Positions 55,867-64,000 of a stretch of 64,000 nucleotides of DNA are shown here, piece by piece. The translations under genes were made by a program, and so were the position numbers. Every line of letters starts with the position of its first letter. The first letter of the stretch is position 1. The notes under the pieces are model-generated. The model had not been told where the DNA came from. It worked only from the letters and a program-made list of their open reading frames with translations, and did no database searches. This stretch comes from Holtermannia corniformis (taxonomy: Eukaryota; Basidiomycota; Tremellomycetes; Holtermanniales), in contig BCIJ01000032.1 of the NCBI GenBank assembly GCA_001599935.1, positions 1 through 64,000 of the forward strand, written 5' to 3'.

Positions 55867-58812
55867 ATGGCGCCAAGAAGCAGAGCGGCAGTCAAACAGA
55901 CGGGAAAGCGCAAGGCGGCGCACACACCAACCGAGGTCAGTCCCAGCCTGCACTGTCCATTCTCGGCTAGAGCTCACTCTCCAGCCGGCGGCAAAGAAGT
56001 CCAAAGGCGGCGCTGCAGCCCCCGTAGTCGAACGCGGACCAACAGGCAAACCGAAGCGGAGACCAGATCAGCCCAAAAAAGTCAAGCTCAGAGACCAGAA
56101 GCTGATCCCGGTCCCCGAGACGACGTTTGCACGTTCAGAGGATGAGGATGAGAGTGAGGATGAATTGGATGTTGGCGGTGATGAGGGGCTGGATTATATC
56201 CAGGCGGGTGCGGGGTTCTTGAAGGGCCTTGATGCGAATGCGCTGAGTCGGTGGGTGCTGTGGAAGGGGGGAGATGGATAGCAGCTGATGTACGATAGCT
56301 CGGTCAAGGAGACAAACAGGCTACATGAGCTAGCAAAGGCTCGTGAACCGTTGCCGAAGCGTAGAAAGGCCAGCCGCTCGCCTTCAGTCGGGACCGTCTC
56401 TACGCTCGATTCAGACGCAGAGTTGTCCGACTTTGACTCGGATATTGACATGAACACGACCGACGCGGGTTCAAGCGACGACGCCGGCCTCCGAGCGGGC
56501 TACGACGACGTCTCCGACTCGGAGTCTGATGACGAACAAGTTGAGCGCCGATCCAAGAAGAAGGCTCAGCGCGAGACTGGGGCGTCCGAGGCAGCGTACG
56601 AGTCGAAAGCGCGCGCACGATGGGCCTCGAAACCAGATGACAAAGAGAGCGATACAGTCGAGGTTTCGCATCTGCCGATCAAGTTGCCGACGGGAGAGAT
56701 CCAGCGCGTACAGGGCACGACGCGGATGCCTGCGCCTGCGAAGAAGCCGGTCAAGCAAGAGTCGGACAGTGAGGATGAGGTGGAAGACGAGGAAGAGGAC
56801 GAGGCAAGCGGGGACGAGGTGACAAAGATGGCGGGCGTCAAGGGCCGCTTTGGCAGGCTCGGCGTCGCCGACATTGTCGCTGGTAACTTCAAGTCGCGCG
56901 AAAAGCTCGCGATCGCAAAGGAGCAAATTGCGCGTGTGGGCGCAGAGATCCTCGCAGGCGGCGAATTGATCGATAATGTGGGTCTTCTTCACTTGCTTGG
57001 GCTGCGCTGATAGACAACAGGCACCGCTCCTGACGCGCATGTCAACCTTCGCACTCCCGACCGTACCCAGCCCCGAAGATGGCCAACCACCCCTCACCGT
57101 CCCCGCCTCGATCCGAGGCCTAGCCTTCCTCTCCCAGCTCGCAGTCTACAAAGACTTGATCCCAGGCTATCGGATCCGAGAGCTCACGGCGCTCGAGCAG
57201 GCCGAAAAAGTCCGAGACGAGGTCCGCCGTCTGCGCGAGGGCGAGAAACTGCTCGTGCGCAGCTACAAATCGTATCTCAAGATGCTCGAGGCCGAGATCA
57301 AGCGTAAGTGCTGCGGATCTCATGGGACGTGTGCTGATTCAGGCAGAGAAAACACCGCTCGCGAGCGTCAGCTTAAAGTGTCTCTGTGAGCTCTTGACAG
57401 CCGCGCCGCACTTCAACTTTAGTGAGAATATTATGGGCGTGGTGATTGCGCGCCTCGGGCGGCGGTCGTGGGAGGCGGTGCGTGGCTGCATTGACAATTG
57501 ATAAGGGCTGACCGCTCAGGACTCCGAGCTCGTCTCCAAAACGCTCATCGCCGTCTTCAAAGCCGACATTGCCGCCACGCACTCACAAACGCTCGTTCGG
57601 CTTCTCGCGCGCATGATCAAAGAACGCAAATTCCAAGTCCACCCCAACGCACTCGCCCCGCTCCTCCACCTTCGTCTCCGGAGTGAACTCGACCCGACAG
57701 AAAAGCAGAAAAAGGGCAAGGGCAAGCAGAGGCAAGAGATTAAATTCAAGAGTGAGAAGCGAAAGGAGTGGATGACGAAGAATATGAAAAAGGCGATGAA
57801 GGAGCGCAAGGAGATTGAGCGCGATATGGACGAGGCAGAGGCAGAGGTCGATGTCGAGGAGCGCGCGACGATTGTAAGTGATGTGGTCCGTAGGCGGGGT
57901 TCGCGATCCTGATGCGGCTCAGCAAACGGAGACGCTCAAGAATCTGTTCGTACTCTACTTTTTGATCCTCAAGAGTCCGACGCGGTCGCCACTGTTGCCG
58001 GCGGCGCTCGAAGGTCTGGCGCGGTTTGCCCATCTCGTCAACATCGACTTTTTCCGGGATCTCTTGCTCGTGCTGAAGAAGATCATCCGGGATGAGAGCG
58101 CAGAGGATGAGGACGATGCGGGACACGATGTGGCGATCAACGGCCGGAGAGTGCGATTGAGGCTGTTGGCGATCGTGACGGCTTTCGAGTTGCTGTCGGG
58201 GCAGGGTATGTCTCTCGTTTGGTTATCGCGCCAAGACTGACCGGCCCAGGCGAGGCACTCAACATCGACCTGAACGACTTTATGAATCAACTCTTCATCC
58301 TCCTCACCCCTCTATCGTTCGACACCAATATTGAAGAAGTTCCCGTCAACTCTGTCGGACGGCGCGGTAAACCTCCAACCCCGACTCTCGGCCTCGTCTC
58401 GAACCCGCTCAAAGGCAGAAACGTGCATCAATCTACGACGGCCGACCTTGTGTTCCGCTGCCTACAAGCAATCTTCTTCTCCCGACACGCTTCGACCGCC
58501 TCGTCGCCGCCGTGGCGCGCGGCAGCGTTTGCCAAGCGCCTGCTCGAGTGCTCACTCCACCTACCGGCCCCGACCGCTGTCCGCGCGCTCGTATTTGTAC
58601 GCCAGTTGATCGTGCGCGAGCCAAAACTCGAGAGCATGCTGTCGACCGAGGACCGGCTGCAGGACGGCGTGTACCGACCCGAACTCGACGACCCGCAGCT
58701 GTGTAATCCATTCGCGGCTAGTTTCTGGGAGCTCGACGTGCTCATTCGGGGGCACTATGATCAGGGAGTGAGGAACGAGGCCAAGCGGATTGCCGAGGGC
58801 AAATTTGTATAG
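55867..58812 (+). CDS. NOC3: Nucleolar complex protein 3
   Basis: NOC3 partners NOC2 in late nuclear maturation and export of the 60S ribosomal subunit and also has a replication-licensing role in yeast. ATG at 55867 (MAPRSRAAVKQTGKRKAA), about nine exons. A basic and then very acidic N-terminus (EDEDESEDELDVGGDEG; DSEDEVEDEEEDEASGDE) precedes the NOC3 domain: PASIRGLAFLSQLAVYKDLI and PGYRIRELTALEQAEKVRDE, then SLKCLCELLTAAPHFNFSEN, a coiled Lys/Glu-rich segment (MKKAMKERKEIERDMDEAEA), and the CBF/Noc domain: ETLKNLFVLYFLILKSPTRS, PLLPAALEGLARFAHLVNID, LVFRCLQAIFFSRHAST, LVFVRQLIVREPKLESMLST, PFAASFWELDVLIRGHYD. Complete. Confidence 0.93.
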
Positions 58813-58942
58813 TCATGCATTGCATCGTACGTCGCTCAGCGTTGGCAATGGTTGCATGGCCGAGCAGCACTAGCAAGCACTTGCTACATCACAAGAACCC
58901 AAAGCTAGCCAAGGCATCTCACAGATCAAAATGTGAAGCCTA

Positions 58943-61900
58943 TTAGCCGTCAGTAATGGCACTGTCAAACGGATCGTGCTCACCGTTGGCTGCCGCACCC
59001 GGTGCTAAACACGACTGGTGGATGATATTCAGCGCCTTGATGGCGTCCTTTTCGTCAATGACTGTTGCACGTCAGCTAAGCACGAACACTGACGCGCACG
59101 CACCACAACTAATGTTGATCTCGCTCGCGCCTTGCGAGATCATCTCAATGTTGATCCCGCCACGAGCGAGGGTCGCAAACATCTGCCCGGCAAGACCGAT
59201 CGCGTTGCGCATCTGCTTGCCGACAAGCGACAGGATGGCCATATCCTCCGAGATGGAGATCTATCGAGTCAGCCAGGCGTCACGGCGCGCAGACTTACGT
59301 GGCCGATCTTTTCCAGATCCCGTACCAGGCGGTCGAGCTGCTTTTTGTTCATAAAGTTTTGCAACGCCATCGAGACCTGTGCGGGTCAGTTCGCGCTCGA
59401 AGTTGAAGCGCAACACTAACATGCACTTCGCTCGTCGAGATGAGATCGACGACGACGCCGGCGCGGTCGAGGATGCCAAAGATCCGAGCCAAGAAGCCGT
59501 GCGAGATGGTCTTGCGGTTCGAATGGATGTTGATGACAATGATCGAGTCTTTGATCGTGACGGCTGTCGGGAGCCGCGAGTCGAGCTTTGCGCTGGGCGG
59601 GTTCGGATCCCGGCCGCGTTCAGCATGGGAGATGCCCTCTGGGTACGCCGCGTCTGGGTAGATGACTGTTCCCTCGCCCTGTGGGTTCTCGACATTCTTG
59701 ATCCGGATCGGGATCTTGGCCCGGATGACCTGCTCCATGGTGAATGGGTGGATGACCTCGCTGCCGTAGTACGTGAGCTCGGCAGCCTCGTCGGGGGTGA
59801 TGACGGGCACGAGGCGTGCAGTTGGGACTTTGCGCGGATCGGCGGTGAAGATGCCGTCGACCTCTTTCCAGACTTGCAGCTCCGAGGCGTTGATGCCGAC
59901 GGCGCAGAGAGCTGCGCAGAGGTCGGTGTAGCCGCGGCCGATCTGAGCAAGCAGTGAGCCGGGCACGGGGCCAAAGTAGCCTGGTCGGGTTAGCATGAAC
60001 GGGGACCGATGCGACAGCTTACCCGTGATGACGGGCACACGGTCACCGCAGTCCTCGATGCGTTCGCCGAGCTTTTGCGCAAGCTTGTCGTAGAACGTCT
60101 GGTCGAGCTGCGCAACACCCTGGTCGCCCGCAGCGGCCAACGAGGCATCGTCGAGTGAAGCCAGTGTAGCATCGACAATCGTATCGAGCACGACGAGCTC
60201 CGAGTCGATCCCCTGCGGTGTCAGTGGAGACCTGCTAGCACAGCTGCAACTCACTCTATCTCTCAGTGAAGCGGCGACAATCTTGCACGCTAATCGCTCG
60301 CCGGTGCCGACGATGGAATCTTGACTTCGTGGCGAGATCTCGTCGATGATCTGGGATGTCAGCGGGGTGCGGGGAGAGTGACTTGAGGTGCTGGAGCTTG
60401 ACCTGCCATCTCGCGTGCGACGGTGGCTTCAAGACGCAGAAAACATTACACGGTGCGAGGTAGGTGTCTAATCCTGCACCTCTCCGCCTTGAGATTAAGT
60501 CTCGAGCGGTTTGATCGTCCCACAGAGCACCGCTTAGCAACACTGAAGCGTGGGAGACGCAGGCACTCGACCCAGTACGACAACCACCGGGCAGCACCGT
60601 CCCTGCTGATAGTAAAGCTCTCCGCACGGGCCGACTTCCCAACGCCATATTCCCCGTAGCCTTTGTGCTGTCTATGCAAGCGTCCGCGCTATGCTATCGC
60701 TCGAAGCACGACGTGCAGGTACTCGATCTCACTCCTACTCCCGCGGCTGATGCCGTCCAAGAAAAGCTCAAAGCCAAAACGGCTGCGAGTTCTGTAACAA
60801 GCCAGCGTAGCGTACGCAATGTGTGCAGCTGCTTGAACCTGACTCTTGCGTCAGACTGTTGACGCTTGGTCACTTGTGCGTAGCCACGCCCGGCTTCAAA
60901 ATGCGGCCGAGTAAGAACGGGTCTCGCTTTCGCCCCCAAGGTCATCTCGATGAAGGTGATCATCCCTCGCACGACAGACCTCGCGCTGCCGACACGGACC
61001 GTCCGCCGACTCGACGTACATCATCCGGATAGAGTGGATGATTGCCGCAAGTCGAGGGACGGCAGCTCCGGAGTAGGCGTTCCAGGCGGACTGTGGATAG
61101 CTTTGACAGCTATATCCAGTTCGTCATTTCGCTATCCGACGTCTGTGCAGATCCTTCCTGTCGCTGTTGATCTGTGTGCGCGACGCTTTGAGCGGCAAGT
61201 AGACAAGCGCAGCGATGGCGGCTACAGCGCCGGCGCGTGCCCGGCTCGTCCAAGAGACGAGCAGCGCGTGATGAGTGTCTCCTAGCCATTCGTAGCACAG
61301 CAATCCCAAACCACCACCCGCAGCCAAGACCAAGATAGACCCCGCACCCAGAGACTCGTACTGACCTGTGCAGCGGCCAAGAACGCTCTCAAGCCTTCAC
61401 AGTCCGCCTCAATCTCCTTTACCAGTTCGTCCCTCATCTCGTCGCCTTTAACGGCCGCATACGCCGCTTTCAGATGATCCTGTTTCAGGATATCGACGGT
61501 TGCGTTGAATCCTTGCTGGGCGGGGGCTTGGGCAGACGGGGTGGTCGGACTAGGTGGGGAATAGGATCTTGTAGACGATTGGAAAGGGCTGGGCGATGCG
61601 CTCCGCCCAGAGGGGGTGATTTCAAGATCTCGTAGGCTTGAAATGGAGCTGGCCAGCCCCGTCGCAGAAGAGGGCGGGAAGAAACCGGATCCGACACGTT
61701 TAGGGTAGATGGGCGTTTGGGAACCGGATCGGGTGGTGTTGGGACTGGGAGGGGGGAGGAGGGCTTCGCGTGAAGCTTTGAGTAGGAGGTTGGTTGTGCC
61801 TAGGGCTTTGGTGTGGGATGAACGGGCTGAGCAGACGATGGCGACGCGTGAGGAGGCGAGGTAGGATCTGGCGGGTGAGCGAGCGTCAGCGAGCTGCAAG

Positions 61901-62123
61901 CTTTACTTTTTTCGAGTGACCGGCGAATGCTTGCGTAGCAATCATATCTCATGAGTCCTGGCCTGCTCTGTGCAATCACCGAGCTGGCCTAGAGCGCTCC
62001 GCCGACTCACTCGACGATCCGCCCGATACTGTCCAAACTCTTGCCGACGCTCGTCCCGCCGTATTTCTGGATGATCCATGGCGCGGGCGGCGCTGGGTTC
62101 TGGATCAGCTCTGGCTCGCTCAT
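58943..62123 (-). CDS. HOM3: Aspartokinase, interrupted by a 1-kb intron
   Basis: Aspartokinase phosphorylates aspartate, the first step to threonine, methionine and isoleucine. ATG at 62123; exon 1 has PWIIQKYGGTSVGKSLDSIG, the substrate-binding signature. Exon 2: SRVAIVCSARSSHTKALGTT, then a Ser/Pro-rich insert usual in basidiomycetes, ending EADCEGLRAFLAAAQ at 61366. The next exon begins IIDEISPRSQDSIVGTGERL and ACKIVAASLRDR at 60350, so the intron (60351-61365) is 1,015 nt against 35-50 nt elsewhere. Then GIDSELVVLDTIVDA, GYFGPVPGSLLAQIGRGYTD, ELQVWKEVDGIFTADPRKVP, ELTYYGSEVIHPFTMEQVI, and two ACT domains (DSIIVINIHSNRKTISHGFL; ISISEDMAILSLVGKQMRNA) for threonine feedback. Stop TAA at 58943. 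Confidence 0.9.
60351..61365. other. Unusually long intron of HOM3 with possible nested reading frames
   Basis: Bounded by GTCAGT and GCTGACATCCCAG. On the minus strand, open segments look protein-like: GSILVLAAGGGLGLLCYEWL and ALLVSWTSRARAGAVAAIAA (a membrane-type stretch), then DELDIAVKAIHSPPGTPTPE, then GMITFIEMTLGAKARPVLTR. On the plus strand, an ATG at 60674 opens 63 residues (MQASALCYRSKHDVQVLDLT). None has a domain I recognise or a complete set of splice sites. It may be a nested gene, an insertion, or relic sequence. Confidence 0.4.
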
Positions 62124-63051
62124 CGCTGTGGATCTTTGCACCGCTCAAGACGTTGCATGTCAAGCTCGACTTTTGACTCGAGCGGGGTGAGCCACGTCAT
62201 TCTGTGCATCACTTTGTCTTTCTTGTAGAGCCATCTACTATCGCTTGCCCGTCTGCTCGTCTACGAGCGGATGGGATGCCGTGCGTAGGGCGCTGGTGAT
62301 CGCAGTGCGCTACGAGTTGTCCACTGATGGTGGTGCTGGCGGTGGTCGGTGCGCAAGGGTGATGCACGTGGACGTCTTTCTCCGATCAGCCAGTTGCTGC
62401 CTTGCTGTCGATCTCGAGTGGTGCAAGGTGCACATGGTGATAGACTGCATCTCTGCTATGCATCCACTGCTGCTTCCTCGCATCCGCTGTTGCTGCGGTC
62501 GCTGCGGTCGCTGCTGCCGCCGCTGCCGCTCGGTCCGTGATAGCAAACTGCGATGCCAGCGACCGCACCGCAGCAATCACCATGTACCGTAGCTGTCCAC
62601 ACGCCTTGTTCCCATCTTCCCATGCATCGACTGCACTCTGGACCGCACCGTATCGTATCGTGTCGTATCGTCGAAGCGAGGATGGATCGGTGCCAGTGCC
62701 GCAGTGCCGCCGTCACGTCATGCTCCGATGCTTCTTGCGGCCCTAACAGTTTTCACCACCACCACTTTGTTCATCACCGAGAGCAGCAGCCGAGAGCGCA
62801 AAGCAGCATCAGCGTGCACAGCACCAGCATCGAGCGAGCACAGAGCACTCGAACCGTGGACGATCACCGACACGGCTTGCAATTTGCACGGCACCGTACG
62901 TCGTTGCCTGGCGACCGAGAGATAGCGGCTCATGAGCTCATCCACCGCACAGTCGAGTCACCGCAGCCCATCGCACAGCAGCGTTCACACAGACACTCAC
63001 TAGCGTCCCAGCGACACACGGCGGCTTCCGTCCCGCCTAGCCTATCGCACC
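62124..63051. promoter_or_regulatory. Divergent region HOM3 / alpha-arrestin
   Basis: About 930 bp. Contains a GC-rich simple-sequence patch of CGCTGC/CTGCCG words (62490-62530) and a short GTATCGTATCGTGTCGTATCG repeat (62645-62666). No supported gene; the last 300 bases are probably arrestin 5' UTR. Confidence 0.45.
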
Positions 63052-64000
63052 ATGGCGCCGTGGTATACAGGCGGCCATCCGACCCATCACTCATCCACCC
63101 GGTCTTCCATCTCTGGCTCTGGCACCAATTCAGTCCCACCCTCCCCCGGCCTCGTCCCATCCTTTGCATCTCAATCCCAGCACTCGTCCGCGCTCAACCT
63201 CTCGTCGGGCTCACAGACACCGGCCGATGAACCGCTCGATCCCTTCTTCACCCCCGCGGCCGAATCCACCCCGAGTCTGAGCTCGGGCATCGCGACACCG
63301 TACAGCTCGACCGGCAGCTACTTTCCCGCCACGCACGACCCGCTCGAGATTGTGCTCGATTCAGACACGCTCGTCTTGCGTGGTGCTGGCGGAGACTTGA
63401 ACCCGGCCTATCTGAGCGGTCATGTCGTTCTCAACTTGACCGAAAGCACAAACATCAAAGAGTTGACGATGGAGCTCAGGGGTAAAGCCAAGGTTCAGTT
63501 TGCAGAGGGATCGGGGTCGGTGCGATTCGACGATGCGAGTATGGCGCTGACTTGGCAGCACCGGCGCGAGAAGCCACCACCACACCCACCTCGTCCTCGC
63601 ACACGACTGGTCCTTTCTCGAAGGCCACAAACGGCACTCGCACACGCTCAAAGCAGGCCGCCACGTCTTTCCCTTCAACCTGATGCTCAACGGCGACTTG
63701 CCATCCTCGATCAGGACATACAGCAACGACGCCTACATCAGCTACAAGTTGCGCGCGCACGCGATCCGCTCGACGTTTGCGTCCAATTTCACAGCGCACA
63801 AGACGTTGCAGCTTCTGCGCACGTACACGACCGAAGCCCTCGAGTTCAACCAGACCCTCGAGATTGAGAATACGTGGCCGGGCAAGATCATGTACTGTAT
63901 CACGCTCCCGCATAAAGCGTTTGCAGCGGGCGACGAGATCCCCGTCAGTGTAAAGTTTATGCCGTTGGCCAAGGGCGTCAAGGTCGTCAGCGTCCAGAGC
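63052..64000 (+). CDS. Alpha-arrestin (ART/ROD1-like), N-terminal part, runs off the window
   Basis: Alpha-arrestins recruit Rsp5-type ubiquitin ligases to plasma-membrane transporters. ATG at 63052 in CACCATGG. A Ser-rich disordered N-terminus (residues 1-90) precedes the arrestin-N domain: DPLEIVLDSDTLVLRGAGGD, HVVLNLTESTNIKELTMELR, then after an intron beginning GTCGGT and ending TTGGCAG, LVLAHDWSFLEGHKRHSHTL, GRHVFPFNLMLNGDLPSS and AYISYKLRAHAIRSTFASNF. The arrestin-C domain starts at LEFNQTLEIENTWPGKIMYC, then KAFAAGDEIPVSVKFMPLAK. The PY motifs and the C-terminus lie beyond 64000. Confidence 0.88.

Noticed and set aside
1..64000. CRISPR arrays, bacterial operons, plasmid or phage genes
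   Set aside because: The window is plainly eukaryotic (telomere, dense spliceosomal introns, fungal genes); nothing resembling these was seen.

Overview
The window is one end of a chromosome from a compact, GC-rich basidiomycete genome, most likely a Tremellomycete (the Cryptococcus/Trichosporon group). The first 33 bases are C-strand telomere repeats of unit CCCCCTAA (TTAGGGGG on the other strand), the unit known from Cryptococcus. Almost every gene is cut by introns of 35-50 nt with GTGAGT-like donors, a CTGAC branch site and CAG acceptors, so most proteins must be read by joining several reading frames. No bacterial, viral, CRISPR or tRNA features were seen.

Layout. 1-2370: telomere, a zinc-finger-like gene cut by the telomere, and gene-poor repeat-rich DNA with a possible small inverted-repeat element. 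2372-12541: a DUF3445 (heme-dependent oxidative N-demethylase-like) protein, a polytopic membrane protein, COP9 signalosome subunit CSN4, a Ser/Ala-rich orphan and a secreted six-hairpin glycosidase with a GPI-type tail. 13213-21011: two Zn2Cys6 transcription factors around a single-exon orphan. 21205-26120: mitochondrial RSM22 and a large disordered protein with five IDLS motifs resembling SUMO-interacting motifs.

26560-35180 is the accessory heart of the window: an intact DszA/NtaA-type flavin monooxygenase and an intact MDR oxidoreductase beside broken SfnG (dimethylsulfone monooxygenase), SfnB/DszC and TauD-type genes. It looks like a decaying cluster for scavenging sulfur from organosulfur compounds. 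A Dur3-like permease relic lies next to it, and a flavin monooxygenase pseudogene lies further right (44885-46635).

35252-44574: forkhead factor, CHO2 (phosphatidylethanolamine methyltransferase) and a tandem pair of four-helix membrane proteins. 47424-49119: three small paralogous Cys/His-rich genes with identical metal-site spacing and a conserved last intron, the best candidate here for an undescribed family. 49835-64000: conserved housekeeping genes (RPS8, a LysM/zinc protein, YSA1, a membrane protein, NOC3, aspartokinase HOM3 with a 1-kb intron, and an alpha-arrestin running off the end).
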